Of a stretch of 26,941 nt of DNA, positions 1-8,948 are shown piece by piece. The DNA is from CAVPRW01 sp046727435 [NCBI: bacterium]. Lineage in GTDB: Bacteria > Tectomicrobia > Entotheonellia > J063. The position numbers and the translations under genes were made by a program. The stretch lies in assembly GCA_046727435.1 (NCBI GenBank), contig JBKPCR010000182.1, positions 1-26,941 of the forward strand, written 5' to 3'. Position 1 is the stretch's first letter, and each line of letters starts with the position of its first letter. Below the pieces are notes generated by a model. That model ran no database searches. It was given only the letters and a program-made list of their open reading frames with translations, and had not been told where the DNA came from.

Positions 1-515
1 AGATAAATCAGCTTTCCGACCACGCGGTTGCCCCTGCCCAGCCAGCCGTCGACACTACGGGTCCCCTCAGGGAACAGCATGACCTTTTCGCGCCTCATCA
101 GCTCGACGAGACGTCGCATGGCTCGTACATCGCGCCCGCCACGCTGCACCGGAAATGCCCCCCAGCTGGTAATAATGTGGTTGATGACGGGAATGTCGAA
201 GAGTTCGGCCTTGGCCGGAGCCCATACGACCTCTAAACGCACTTTTGCGATGTTCACCCAGGGGATGAGGAGCGTGTCAACAAGCGATAGATGATTGGCA
301 GCCAGTAACACCCCTCCACCAGGAGGGACATGTTCCGCACCCGTCACCTTGAGCCGATTGAGTCCAGCCAAAAACGCACCAAGAGCCAGCCAGGAAAATC
401 CAAACCAGACCCGTTTTCCCAGGGACATTGACTGCTGAGAGCCCGGCCACGCCTCAGGTTGTGCTCCATCAGCGAAGTAGCCGCGTGCATTGCCTTGATC
501 CCCGGCCGGCATCAT
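1..515 (-). CDS. Lysophospholipid acyltransferase (PlsC/LPLAT family), C-terminus cut by window edge
   Basis: Likely 1-acyl-glycerol-3-phosphate acyltransferase, which adds the second acyl chain during phospholipid synthesis at the inner membrane. Read on the minus strand, the frame shows a hydrophobic N-terminal segment, the catalytic block NHLSLVD (the NHx4D motif), then a GAFPVQRGG stretch and the FPEGTRS block that binds glycerol phosphate. The gene is still open at base 1, so the C-terminus is missing. The ATG at 515 overlaps the rng stop (ATGA), suggesting translational coupling, and GAGGTGA lies 10 bases upstream. An internal ATG at 428 starts nearer the usual family N-terminus (MSLGKRVWFGF), and the 29 residues before it look like low-information sequence. 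The family call is firm. The exact substrate and the start are not. Confidence 0.85.
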   Translation of the reverse strand, partial: MMPAGDQGNARGYFADGAQPEAWPGSQQSMSLGKRVWFGFSWLALGAFLAGLNRLKVTGAEHVPPGGGVLLAANHLSLVDTLLIPWVNIAKVRLEVVWAPAKAELFDIPVINHIITSWGAFPVQRGGRDVRAMRRLVELMRREKVMLFPEGTRSVDGWLGRGNRVVGKLIY

Positions 516-2047
516 GACAGCAACATCACCTCATATTGCTCCTCATGCAGGTCATAATCGCCCTTCACGATGATCTGCTTCTGGAATTCTTGCTCGAGCG
601 ATTCCAGAAACCCGCCCTCTTCCTCCAGAAGGAGGTCGGCGACTATCGGGTGCAGTCTGACCAAAATCTTGCGTCGTTTCTGAGAGGTTGCTGCGGCGCG
701 GCGGATCTCCCGGAGAATCTCGTAACAGATCGTCGCCGCCGATTTAATGGTGCCGCTGCCATCGCAGTACGGACATGGTCGACAGATCACCCGCCCGAGG
801 CTCTCACGCACCCGCTTGCGCGTCATCTCGACCAGACCCAGCTCGGAGATCTTTGAGATTCTGGTGCGTGAACGATCGCTCCGCAGAGCATTCAAGAGAG
901 CATTGTACACCTTCTCGCGACTTTCCTCACGCTCCATATCGATAAAATCGATGATGATGATCCCGCCGATATTGCGCAGCCGGAGTTGATAGACGATCTC
1001 TTTGATGGCTTCGAGGTTCGTCTGGAGGATCGTCTCCTCCGGATTGCGTTTGCCGACGAAGCGACCGGTATTGACATCTACCGCCACCAGGGCCTCGGTT
1101 TGGTCGATGACGATATACCCCCCCGATTTCAGCCAGATCTTGCGGCCCAGGGCGCGCTCAATTTCAAGCTCCAAGCCATAAGCCTCAAATAGAGGTTCCT
1201 TGCCTTGGTACAACTGAATCTTCGGCTGCAAGTGAGGGAGGTAGGAGCGCACGAAGTCAAGGCACGTTTCATAGTCTTGGACGCTTTCGATGATAAGGGC
1301 ATCCACCTCGCTGGTGAACAAATCCCGAATAGTGCGCAAGATAATATTGAGATCAGGATGCACCAGCGTAGGGGCGGGAGCGGCAGCGGCCTTGCGCTGG
1401 ATATCCTCCCATAACTTGGTCAGAAATGTCATGTCCGAATGCAGTTCCTGGCGGTCCACCCCTTCGCTCACGGTGCGCACGATAAAGCCCACACTAGACT
1501 GCTTTCCCTCGCGAACGATGTCCTTGAGGCGCTGGCGCTCCTCCTCATTGACAATGCGACGTGAGACGCCGATGTGGTCCACCATCGGCATGAAGACCAG
1601 GTAACGCCCTGGTAACGTAATATATGAAGTGAGACGGGCCCCCTTGGTCCCGATGGGCTCCTTCGACACCTGTACGAGGATCTCTTGCCCTTCTTGCAAG
1701 AGGTCTTCGATGGGGGAATCCAGCAAGCGTCTTCCTGGACGACGTTTATCAACCAAAAGCTTGTCGTCTTCTTCCGCTGGTTCGTCCTCCACGAATTTTT
1801 CCAATGATTCCCCGCTGTCGAGTGATTCGACATCCGCGACGTACAGAAATCCTGCGCGTCGTAACCCCATATCCACAAAAGCCGCTTGCATGCCGGGAAG
1901 AATCTTGGTCACGATCCCTTTGTAAATGTTGCCAACGATGCCTTTGTCGCGTTCCCGCTCCATATAGAGCTCAGAAACCGAGCCATTCTCTAGAAGTGCA
2001 ACTCTGGTTTCGTGGGAAGTCGTGTCGATCAGGATCTCGCTCCCCAT
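512..2047 (-). CDS. rng: Ribonuclease G (RNase E/G family)
   Basis: Single-strand endoribonuclease for rRNA maturation and mRNA decay. At 511 residues it has RNase G length and lacks the long C-terminal scaffold of RNase E. An S1-type RNA-binding domain occupies about residues 37-130. The DNase I-like catalytic part carries the two metal-binding aspartates in VAVDVNTG (D324) and IIIDFIDM (D367). A zinc-link cysteine cluster, CRPCPYC, lies at 422-428. The S1 region contains an acidic and then basic insertion at about 72-115. The gene lies downstream of rodA after a 167-base gap and overlaps the acyltransferase by 4 bases. The start ATG sits in a GGGG-AA-CCCC-TAT-GGGG context that could fold over the initiation site. 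Confidence 0.95.
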   Translation of the reverse strand: MGSEILIDTTSHETRVALLENGSVSELYMERERDKGIVGNIYKGIVTKILPGMQAAFVDMGLRRAGFLYVADVESLDSGESLEKFVEDEPAEEDDKLLVDKRRPGRRLLDSPIEDLLQEGQEILVQVSKEPIGTKGARLTSYITLPGRYLVFMPMVDHIGVSRRIVNEEERQRLKDIVREGKQSSVGFIVRTVSEGVDRQELHSDMTFLTKLWEDIQRKAAAAPAPTLVHPDLNIILRTIRDLFTSEVDALIIESVQDYETCLDFVRSYLPHLQPKIQLYQGKEPLFEAYGLELEIERALGRKIWLKSGGYIVIDQTEALVAVDVNTGRFVGKRNPEETILQTNLEAIKEIVYQLRLRNIGGIIIIDFIDMEREESREKVYNALLNALRSDRSRTRISKISELGLVEMTRKRVRESLGRVICRPCPYCDGSGTIKSAATICYEILREIRRAAATSQKRRKILVRLHPIVADLLLEEEGGFLESLEQEFQKQIIVKGDYDLHEEQYEVMLLS

Positions 2048-2058
2048 AGGGGTTCCCC
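2042..2058 (-). promoter_or_regulatory. Mutually exclusive mini-hairpins over the rng start codon
   Basis: On the minus strand the run GGGG (2058-2055), AA, CCCC (2052-2049), TAT, GGGG (2045-2042) spans the rng initiation site. The upstream GGGG is the only Shine-Dalgarno-like stretch. The central CCCC can pair either with it or with the GGGG that begins in the ATG codon. Both stems are only 4 bp with very short loops, so stability is doubtful. The pairing is seen in the sequence; a regulatory role is inference. Confidence 0.3.
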
Positions 2059-2177
2059 TGCAACGCTACGTTGAACATCCAACGATCACCCAGTGACGTC
2101 GTAAACTCAGGTGATCTACCGTGATACCAACCGCAGGACAAATGGCCAGAAGTCCCCAGTTCGTCAGCCGATGTCTC

Positions 2178-2193
2178 TCCACCAAAGGGTGGA
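2178..2193. repeat. Short inverted repeat downstream of rodA
   Basis: TCCACC-AAAG-GGTGGA forms a 6 bp stem with a 4-base loop, 22-37 bases past the rodA stop and before rng. No T-run follows on the minus strand, so it is not a standard intrinsic terminator. It could be a processing or mRNA-stabilising hairpin. The rest of the 2048-2214 gap shows no gene I can support. Confidence 0.35.
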
Positions 2194-2214
2194 TTGAGAT
2201 ACGTGGCCATTGAT

Positions 2215-3318
2215 TCAGCTATAGAGAAAGCGGCGCATGCGGATGTTGAGCAGGAGACCAATAGCGACCATCGTCGCCAGCATAGACGAACCACCATAGC
2301 TAAACAGCGGTAAGGGCAATCCCACTACCGGGGTCAGTCCAACTGTCATGCCGATATTGAACAGGATATAGACGCTCAGCATAGCTACCACGCCTGTGGC
2401 AATCAAGGAGCCGAGCCGGTCTTTCGATGCATACGCAATGTTGATGCCGCGCAGCACCAAGATTAAATACAACACAATCAAAGCCGTGGTGCCAACGAAG
2501 CCCCATTCCTCGGCGAACACTGCGAAAATAAAGTCCGTGTGCTTCTCTGGGAGGAAGTTCAAACCGCTTTGCGTCCCCGCCAGCCACCCTTTGCCCCAGA
2601 ATCCCCCAGAACCGATGGCGATCTTCGACTGCCAGCTATGATACCCTGCCCCCAGAGGATCAAAATCGGGGTTCAGCAGTGTAATGACACGGACCTTCTG
2701 GTAGTCTTTCAGGAAGGTCCAGCCAATTGGCATGGCGATGACCCCCCCACCCGTAATCAACATCAGAATCTTCAGCGGAAAGCCTGAGGCGAAGATGAGG
2801 GCGCTCGCCACAAAGAACAGCACGAGGGCGGTCCCAAGATCGGGCTGCTTGGCAATAAGGGCGAAGGGTACAACAACCATCCCCAACGGGATGAGCAAAT
2901 CGCGGAACCGCAGACCACCTTCCCGACGGGTTTCGGTAAAGTACCGAGCAAAACTGAGCACGAGGAAGACTTTTACCAGCTCTGATGGTTGAAAGGAGAG
3001 GGGACCAAACACCAGCCAGCGGCGTGCTCCAGAGGCAACACGCCCGACTAGAAATACCGCGACCAGTAAGAGAATCCCCAGTGCCAGCAGGGGATAGGCA
3101 ACTCGGCTCAGCAGTTGGTAGTCCACTAAGGTCACGCACACCATCAGCACGAGGCCGGCACTAAACCAATAGATCTGCTTCACGTAGAAATCGTCGAGAT
3201 GCGTCTCTAAACGCCCATGCGTGGCGCTATAAACTGTGATAAGCCCCCAGGTAACGATACCACCGACCATCAGGAGGAGCATCCAATCGATATTCATGAG
3301 CATGCGACGATCGATCAT
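2215..3318 (-). CDS. rodA: Rod-shape peptidoglycan glycosyltransferase RodA (SEDS family)
   Basis: Polytopic membrane glycosyltransferase that polymerises lipid II for lateral wall growth, working with the transpeptidase PBP2. The 367 residues are almost entirely hydrophobic segments joined by short loops, as in the family. Recognisable SEDS blocks are the FQPSELVK motif after the third or fourth segment, KQPDLGTA, the large periplasmic loop with YHSWQSKIAIGSGG and LPEKHTDFIFA, and the C-terminal PLPLFSYGGSS. The start is at 21 bases after the mrdA stop. Methionines 6 and 8 are alternative starts, because the AAGGA upstream of ATG 3318 is far away (about 15-19 bases). Confidence 0.95.
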   Translation of the reverse strand: MIDRRMLMNIDWMLLLMVGGIVTWGLITVYSATHGRLETHLDDFYVKQIYWFSAGLVLMVCVTLVDYQLLSRVAYPLLALGILLLVAVFLVGRVASGARRWLVFGPLSFQPSELVKVFLVLSFARYFTETRREGGLRFRDLLIPLGMVVVPFALIAKQPDLGTALVLFFVASALIFASGFPLKILMLITGGGVIAMPIGWTFLKDYQKVRVITLLNPDFDPLGAGYHSWQSKIAIGSGGFWGKGWLAGTQSGLNFLPEKHTDFIFAVFAEEWGFVGTTALIVLYLILVLRGINIAYASKDRLGSLIATGVVAMLSVYILFNIGMTVGLTPVVGLPLPLFSYGGSSMLATMVAIGLLLNIRMRRFLYS

Positions 3319-3339
3319 CGTAGGAGATATATTTCCTTA

Positions 3340-5238
3340 TTATTGGGTTGATGTTGGTTGCGGGACAAAACTCGTGGCCGCCACAGGTTGCCGGGCGATG
3401 GGGCGTTGCACCACTGCAGGTGACTGCGGTGGAGGCGTTGGCGACAGCTTCAAGTAGTATTCAACAATCTTGCGAGCGATCGGGGCATATGTTGATCCGC
3501 CGCGCCCGCCATGTTCGCCGAGGATGACAATAGCGAGCTGTGGGTTCTCAACGGGAGCAAAAGCAACGAACCAGCCATGATCACGGAAACGCTCCGGCAG
3601 CTTATCACCTTTGGGTGAGTTGGAGATCACCTGCACAGTGCCCGTTTTTCCGCCAATGCTGACCTGTTCATGGCGTGCCCGCCAGCCTGTTCCCCGCGCC
3701 TCATTGACCACGCCGAATAAGGCCTGCTGCACGATGCGAAGCGTCTCGGAGCGAGCCGGGATTTCTCCCAGCCGTTGTGGCTCAAACTCCTGAACCACCT
3801 TCCCATCGGGGGTTTCGAGGCGCTTCACCATGCGCGGTCGATACCGTACCCCACCGTTGGCCACGGCGCTGATGACATTAAGTAACTGCATGGGGGTCAC
3901 TAGGTTGTACCCCTGGCCGATGGCGGCCGAGATGGTCTCCCCCGGATACCATGGTTCACCACGTGCCTGTCGTTTCCAGGCCGTCGAAGGCACCAATCCG
4001 GGCTTCTCATGAACTGGATCGTACCCAGATGGCATGCCTAGCCCAAAGCCCTTGGCATAGCGGGCAATGGTATCGATCCCGAGACGATGGCCCAACGTAT
4101 AGAAAAATACATCGCACGATTGGACTAACGCTGAGTGCACATTGACAGGTCCGTGCCCACCTTTTCTCCAGTCCTTGAATACGCGATTGCCAAAGGGGAA
4201 GAAACCACTACAGTGGACCGTCGTTTTGGGGGTGATGAGTCCCTCTTCCAAGCCAGCGACCGCCATAACGATCTTATATGTTGACCCCGGCGGATACTGA
4301 GCCTGGATCGCACGGTTTTGCAAAGGTTTTCTGGGGTCTTTGAGGAGGCGCATCCAATTCGAGACAGAGATGCCGGTCACAAAGAGATTGGGATCATACG
4401 ACGGCTTACTCACCATGGCCAGGATCTCGCCATTCCGGGGGTCCATGACCACGACAGAGCCTGCTTGGCCGGTCATCTCCTCTTCAACCAATTGCTGGAG
4501 GCCGATATCGAGCGTCAGAACGAGATTCATCCCTGGTCCAGGCTCGCGTTCCTCCACCAGCTGCAATTCGCGCCCGAGGGCATCGACTTCGACCTCTCTG
4601 GCCCCTTTGATGCCGCGTAGGGCCCGCTCATAGAGCTTTTCGACTCCCGATTGCCCGATATAATCGCCCATCCGGTAGCCATACTCCCGGGCGTCCTTTA
4701 GCTGCTCTTCGTTGATTTCACCGATGTAGCCCAGGGTATGAGCACTCAATTCCCCATATGCGTAGTGACGAACATGTTCGACATCCAAGAAAACACCCGG
4801 TAGGTCCCAGCGATGCTCCGCCAGATAGGCCACCTGCTCCCGTGTCAAATCCTTGAGCAGTTGAATCGTGCGGTAGGCGTAGGCCTGTTTCAGCTTGGGC
4901 TCCACTTCGTCCCAGCGAATAGGCAGTTGGTCTTTGAGACGTGGGATCAGGAGGTCTAGCTTCGGTGTCTCCTCAGGGAGCACGGAGAGCGTGAAGGAAG
5001 TCCGATTATCGACCAGCACTTTGCCGGATCGATCCAGGATCTGGCCACGAACATCACGCTGAGGGATAGTACGAATGCGGTTGCTCTCGGATAATGTGGC
5101 AAAGCGCTCGCCCTCGATCACCTGCAGGTACCAAACGCGGAGCAGTAAAACGATGAACCCGAGCACGAGCCCGGCCATGAGGACGAGGAGGCGACGTCGA
5201 GTCTCTTCATTCGGCTTGGAATGTGATCGCTGATGCAT
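3340..5238 (-). CDS. mrdA: Penicillin-binding protein 2 (peptidoglycan D,D-transpeptidase)
   Basis: Crosslinks peptidoglycan of the lateral wall as the partner of RodA. Of 632 residues, 17-40 form one membrane anchor. A dimerisation/pedestal part follows, with RDVRGQILDRSG (61-72) and IGQSGVEKLYE (194-204). The transpeptidase domain has STYK at 319-322 (nucleophile S319), SCD at 374-376 (the SxN-type motif, here ending in Asp as in other PBP2 proteins) and KTG at 531-533. The C-terminus ends in a Pro/Gln/Val-rich tail of about 35 residues that is probably disordered. Its first 32 bases overlap the end of mreD. GGAG lies 5 bases before the ATG. Confidence 0.96.
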   Translation of the reverse strand: MHQRSHSKPNEETRRRLLVLMAGLVLGFIVLLLRVWYLQVIEGERFATLSESNRIRTIPQRDVRGQILDRSGKVLVDNRTSFTLSVLPEETPKLDLLIPRLKDQLPIRWDEVEPKLKQAYAYRTIQLLKDLTREQVAYLAEHRWDLPGVFLDVEHVRHYAYGELSAHTLGYIGEINEEQLKDAREYGYRMGDYIGQSGVEKLYERALRGIKGAREVEVDALGRELQLVEEREPGPGMNLVLTLDIGLQQLVEEEMTGQAGSVVVMDPRNGEILAMVSKPSYDPNLFVTGISVSNWMRLLKDPRKPLQNRAIQAQYPPGSTYKIVMAVAGLEEGLITPKTTVHCSGFFPFGNRVFKDWRKGGHGPVNVHSALVQSCDVFFYTLGHRLGIDTIARYAKGFGLGMPSGYDPVHEKPGLVPSTAWKRQARGEPWYPGETISAAIGQGYNLVTPMQLLNVISAVANGGVRYRPRMVKRLETPDGKVVQEFEPQRLGEIPARSETLRIVQQALFGVVNEARGTGWRARHEQVSIGGKTGTVQVISNSPKGDKLPERFRDHGWFVAFAPVENPQLAIVILGEHGGRGGSTYAPIARKIVEYYLKLSPTPPPQSPAVVQRPIARQPVAATSFVPQPTSTQ

Positions 5239-5737
5239 GGCGTCTCCGGCTCAAACGCTTGGGGCGCTTCAGCCTGTGATGAATGGTGCTGAACAGTATG
5301 AGCAGAAACGGCCCGAAAAGTATGTTTGACAGGAGCTGCCGCCAGAGCAAGGGGAAAAAGGCATCCCAAGAGGATGTGGGCGTCGAAAACAGCATCGAGG
5401 TGCAAAAAAAGATCGCGCCATCGAAGACCGTCAACCCGGCCAGCAGGGGTAGTTGCAACAGAGGGGCGTCGCTCACGGCATGGTGCCACAAACGAGTCCA
5501 CACTAACCCCGTCAGCCCCTTTGAGAGGGCTCCAACGCCGAGGAGCCCTCCTGTTAGGGTCTCCTGCAACAGCCCTGCAGCGAACCCTAAACCTGCAGCT
5601 CCCCAAGGCGTATACACAAGTCCGCCCGCTACGGCGACCAGCAGTGCCATATCGGGCTCTAATCCCCCCGGCAACAGGCCAAAAGGGGTATAGATCTGAT
5701 TTAGCAACACGATTAACAGAAGAATCGCCGGGAACAT
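5207..5737 (-). CDS. mreD: Rod shape-determining protein MreD
   Basis: Small integral membrane protein of the elongasome that links MreC to the wall synthases. The 176 residues form about five hydrophobic segments and end in a basic cytoplasmic tail (HHRLKRPKRLSRRRH). The sequence is poorly conserved, as usual in the family, so the call rests on length, topology and its place between mreC and mrdA. It starts 15 bases after the mreC stop, and its last 32 bases overlap the start of mrdA in another frame. Confidence 0.88.
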   Translation of the reverse strand: MFPAILLLIVLLNQIYTPFGLLPGGLEPDMALLVAVAGGLVYTPWGAAGLGFAAGLLQETLTGGLLGVGALSKGLTGLVWTRLWHHAVSDAPLLQLPLLAGLTVFDGAIFFCTSMLFSTPTSSWDAFFPLLWRQLLSNILFGPFLLILFSTIHHRLKRPKRLSRRRHASAITFQAE

Positions 5738-5752
5738 AGGGACTCGCTGCTA

Positions 5753-6628
5753 TCAGGGTTTGACGAGCACCAGGACCTCCTCGAGGTGAGAAAAATCAAC
5801 GTTCGGTTGAATCTCCACTTGGTGTGTCTGTCGCCCATTGCGGGGGATATCCTTTACCGCCCCGATGATCAATCCCTTGGGAAACACTCCACCCATTCCC
5901 GAGGAGATGAGCCGATCTCCAGGTTGTATATCCGCCCCTACAGGGAGGAACTTCAATGCGGCCAGATCCCGTCCACGCCCTGTGACCACCCCGCTCGCTC
6001 GTGTACGTTGCACGAGGGCATCGACTCCACTGCGAAAATCAGTCAGCAACATGACCTGGGAAAGCGCCGGTGCCGCGTGGATGACCTGGCCTACTAGGCC
6101 ATCGTAGGTCACCACCGGAAATCCCTTCGCCACTTTATCGTGCGTGCCGCGGTTGATATAGATGATCTCGGTCCAGCTATTGGAGTTGCGGCCAACCACT
6201 TCAGCGGCAACGACGTCGAGTGGTGTCTGTTCACGGAAATTCAATAGGCGCTGTAAGCGCTGATATTGCAGATACGCTTCCAGATAACGATGGTTTTCCT
6301 GCCGTAGCCACTTGATCTCTTCTCGCAGCCGTTGGTTATCCCGCTGGATGCTCACCAAGTAGACGTAATTGCCCCATACCTCCCTAAGGCTCCGGGTCGT
6401 CCATGTCGCCGCCTGCTGGAGCGGGCGAGTAATCGACAAAACCGCATTCTCGAAGAAGGCCACAGGCACACGGTTCTTGACCTTCCAGGTCAGGAGGGTG
6501 AGGGACACCACCGCTAGGAGGGCAAAACAGACGATGCCTGACCAGGGGGCTACTGAGCGCCGCGATAGTTTCCGAGGAGTTAGCAAGGGAGAAGTCGATT
6601 CGATCCGAGCACGCGAACGGTTGTTCAC
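5753..6628 (-). CDS. mreC: Rod shape-determining protein MreC
   Basis: Periplasmic scaffold of the elongasome. At 291 residues it has the family layout: a basic cytoplasmic N-terminus, one membrane segment at about 30-47, a coiled coil at about 95-135 (RDNQRLREEIKWLRQENHRY) and then the paired beta-barrel domain. Typical family blocks are VVGRNSNSW, INRGTHDKVAKGFPVVTYDGLVGQV, TDFRSGVDALVQRTRASGVVTGRG and PGDRLISSGMGGVFPKGLIIG. It is first in the operon mreC-mreD-mrdA-rodA-rng-plsC. mreB, which usually sits just upstream, is absent; a promoter and the divergent parvulin gene are found there instead. Confidence 0.95.
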   Translation of the reverse strand: MNNRSRARIESTSPLLTPRKLSRRSVAPWSGIVCFALLAVVSLTLLTWKVKNRVPVAFFENAVLSITRPLQQAATWTTRSLREVWGNYVYLVSIQRDNQRLREEIKWLRQENHRYLEAYLQYQRLQRLLNFREQTPLDVVAAEVVGRNSNSWTEIIYINRGTHDKVAKGFPVVTYDGLVGQVIHAAPALSQVMLLTDFRSGVDALVQRTRASGVVTGRGRDLAALKFLPVGADIQPGDRLISSGMGGVFPKGLIIGAVKDIPRNGRQTHQVEIQPNVDFSHLEEVLVLVKP

Positions 6629-6702
6629 TGTATTCCCTCAGATCTCAGATGTGAGGAAGACGGGCAGCTTCCAGAAGGCCCACTTCCCCGCTAAACATAC
6701 CC

Positions 6703-6732
6703 ATTCTAGCTAAATTACGTCAGCGCATGCAA
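6703..6732 (-). promoter_or_regulatory. Sigma70-type promoter candidate for mreC operon
   Basis: On the minus strand TTGCAT (6732-6727), an 18-base spacer and TAGAAT (6708-6703) lie about 75 bases before the mreC start. The -10 matches the consensus at 5 of 6 bases. No competing element of similar quality was noticed between the two divergent genes on this strand. Confidence 0.5.
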
Positions 6733-6773
6733 CAGAATTTTGGTGGCCCACCGGGGTGTGTTGCCTCTGGCTC

Positions 6774-6802
6774 TTGTGTTTCCGCGGGGCTAAACGTAGA
6801 AT
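6774..6802 (+). promoter_or_regulatory. Sigma70-type promoter candidate for the parvulin gene
   Basis: TTGTGT (6774-6779), a 17-base spacer and TAGAAT (6797-6802) lie 76 bases before the start of the parvulin gene. It uses the same TAGAAT -10 as the divergent mreC promoter. The two -10 elements are about 90 bases apart, so the intergenic region probably serves both genes. Confidence 0.5.
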
Positions 6803-6878
6803 GAACACCAGTCAAGACGAAGTGTGTCAGAGGCTAGTACGCATTATCGAGAAAGTGTAACGGAGGAGTGCGACGACG

Positions 6879-8798
6879 ATGCTTGATACCATTCGTCGGG
6901 CCCAGCCGGCGATCATCAAAGGGGTGCTCGGGGCTGTGGTCCTCGCGTTTGTGGCCACTATATTCCTCGATTGGGGATGGCAGCGCTCCGGTCGTCCTGA
7001 TGCGCATGTGGCGACCGTCGGCGGCGACGGTGTGTCGTTGCATGAGTTTCAGATGACCTATACCAACCTAACGGATTTTTATCGCCGACTCTATCAGGAC
7101 CGCTTCACCGAGGATTTCGCCCGTACCTTGAACCTCAAACAGCAGGCCTTGGATACCCTGGTGCAGCGCAAACTTCTTCTCCGCGAGGCCAAGCGGCAAG
7201 GCCTTATGGTGAGCGATGCCGAGCTCATCGAGAAGGTGCAAACCTATCCCGTGTTCCAGGTGAATGGCCACTTTGACCATTCCCGATACCTACAAGTACT
7301 CCGCCTGTCACGCCTTACGCCGGGAGATTTCGAACAGAATCAACGCGAGGATTTATTGCTTGAGAAACTCGAGAACCTCATCAAAGACGGAGTCCAGGTG
7401 ACAGAGGCCGAGGTGAAGCAAACCTTCATCCACGACAAAGAGCAGGTGAACGTCGAATATATACGTGTCGATCCGGCGCAGTTTGTCCCGCAGGTGGAGA
7501 TGAGTGATGCCGATTTGTCAACCTACTACCAGGAGCATCTGGAACACTTTCGGAAGCCTGAGCAAACGCGCTTAGGATACGTTGTCGTCGATCCAGAATG
7601 GTTCGCTGCGCTGGTAGAGATGACAGATGGGCAGCTTGCACAGTATTACGAACAGCATAAAGGAGAGTTTCGCCGGGAGGAACAAGTGCGGGCGCGCCAC
7701 ATCCTATTTAAACTCGCTCAGCAAGCAGGGGCTGAGGAGGAAGCAAGGATACGAGGCGAGGCTGAGACTACGCTGCAGAGAATTCAAGCGGGGGAGGATT
7801 TCGCCGCGTTGGCGAGTCAGCTATCGGAAGATCCGGTCTCGGCCCAACAGGGGGGGGATCTTGGTTTTTTCAAGCGCGGAGAGATGGTGAAACCCTTCGA
7901 AGAGACGGCTTTTGGACTCAAGCCCGGGGTAGTAAGTGATCCTGTACGCACTGATTTTGGATACCATTTGATCAAAGTTGAGGAAATGCAAGAAGCTGGA
8001 TACGAGCCGGTCGAAGCGGTGCGGACTGAGTTGCGTACGCAACTAGCTCGGGAGGAAGCACGGCGATTGGCGGAAGCCAAGGCGCAGGCCGTCTATGATG
8101 CCATGGTCGCCGCCGGAAGCCAATGGAAGATGGCGGTGCAGGCTCTCGAACTGGTGCCGAGGGAAACGCCTTTCATTGCGCAAGGGGAGGTGGTGGAGGG
8201 GATTGACAATTCCACTGCCTTCATGCGGGCTGCTTTTGCACTGCAAGACGGAGAGATCAGCCGACCGACGTTGATCGGCAACCAGTACGTCGTCGAGAAA
8301 CTCCTCGAGCGCAAGGCATCGCATATTCCACCATTTGAAGAGGTCAAAGACGCGGTCCGCGACGCCTTGGTGCGAGAACGATCCCACGCATTGGCACGGC
8401 AGAAGGCCGACGAATGGCTCACTGAAGTGCAGGCAGGACAATCAATCGAGCAACTGGCCCAGGCATTTAACGCGCAAACAGAGCACACCGGCTTATTTTC
8501 CCGAAATGGAGCTATCCCGAAATTGGGCCGTCCGCAGGAGTTCATCCGAGAGGTTTTCCGCATGCGCGTGGGTGAGGGACGCGTGGTCGATCTTTTGGAG
8601 CAACCGGCTGTCGTAGTACTCACGGAACACAAGGAATTCGATGCTGAAGGTTATGAGAAGGATAAAGCCCAGATGAAGCAGCAGGTGCTACGCCAGAAAC
8701 GAGAACAGACCTTCTCCCAGTGGTCTAATGACCTCCGTCGGCAGGCGGAAGAGCGTCGCGAGATCGCTGTCAATCCGAGTCTCCTGGCGGTATTCTAA
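6879..8798 (+). CDS. Membrane-anchored peptidyl-prolyl isomerase/chaperone (PpiD/SurA-type parvulin)
   Basis: Periplasmic folding factor tethered to the inner membrane. The 639 residues show the PpiD layout: a short cytoplasmic start ([10 protein letters not shown]), a membrane segment at about 12-30, a SurA-like N-terminal helical domain to about 230, then one clear parvulin domain at about 269-369. That domain contains [38 protein letters not shown] and [11 protein letters not shown] second, degenerate parvulin-like half (about 420-560) and a charged helical C-terminus follow. GGAGG lies about 12 bases before the ATG, rather distant. It stands alone, divergent from the mre operon and convergent with the hydrolase gene. 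PpiD is the best name by architecture, but orthology is not proved. Confidence 0.88.
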   Translation: MLDTIRRAQPAIIKGVLGAVVLAFVATIFLDWGWQRSGRPDAHVATVGGDGVSLHEFQMTYTNLTDFYRRLYQDRFTEDFARTLNLKQQALDTLVQRKLLLREAKRQGLMVSDAELIEKVQTYPVFQVNGHFDHSRYLQVLRLSRLTPGDFEQNQREDLLLEKLENLIKDGVQVTEAEVKQTFIHDKEQVNVEYIRVDPAQFVPQVEMSDADLSTYYQEHLEHFRKPEQTRLGYVVVDPEWFAALVEMTDGQLAQYYEQHKGEFRREEQVRARHILFKLAQQAGAEEEARIRGEAETTLQRIQAGEDFAALASQLSEDPVSAQQGGDLGFFKRGEMVKPFEETAFGLKPGVVSDPVRTDFGYHLIKVEEMQEAGYEPVEAVRTELRTQLAREEARRLAEAKAQAVYDAMVAAGSQWKMAVQALELVPRETPFIAQGEVVEGIDNSTAFMRAAFALQDGEISRPTLIGNQYVVEKLLERKASHIPPFEEVKDAVRDALVRERSHALARQKADEWLTEVQAGQSIEQLAQAFNAQTEHTGLFSRNGAIPKLGRPQEFIREVFRMRVGEGRVVDLLEQPAVVVLTEHKEFDAEGYEKDKAQMKQQVLRQKREQTFSQWSNDLRRQAEERREIAVNPSLLAVF

Positions 8799-8800
8799 CG

Positions 8801-8818
8801 CCACCCCGCGGCCGGTGG
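8801..8818. repeat. Inverted repeat between convergent genes
   Basis: CCACC-CCGCGGCC-GGTGG begins two bases after the parvulin-gene stop. The loop is itself the palindrome CCGCGGCC, part of which could extend the stem. No T-run follows on either strand, so a terminator role is uncertain. The rest of 8799-8948 holds nothing I can name. Confidence 0.3.
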
Positions 8819-8948
8819 ACTGGCGTCTTGTCTCCATGGCCAGATGGGGTAGGCCGGTTGCGGCGCGGCGTGAGGGTCTTATGACATTAGCAGGTAAGGC
8901 CAGGAAGATGGGAGACTCTGGCAGACGCTTCTGAGGGAGATCTTGGGC

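Noticed and set aside
1971-2297. Minus-strand 108-codon frame spanning the rodA-rng gap
   Set aside because: It overlaps conserved ends of rodA and rng in another frame, and the gap part has no recognisable motif or ribosome-binding site. Treated as chance.
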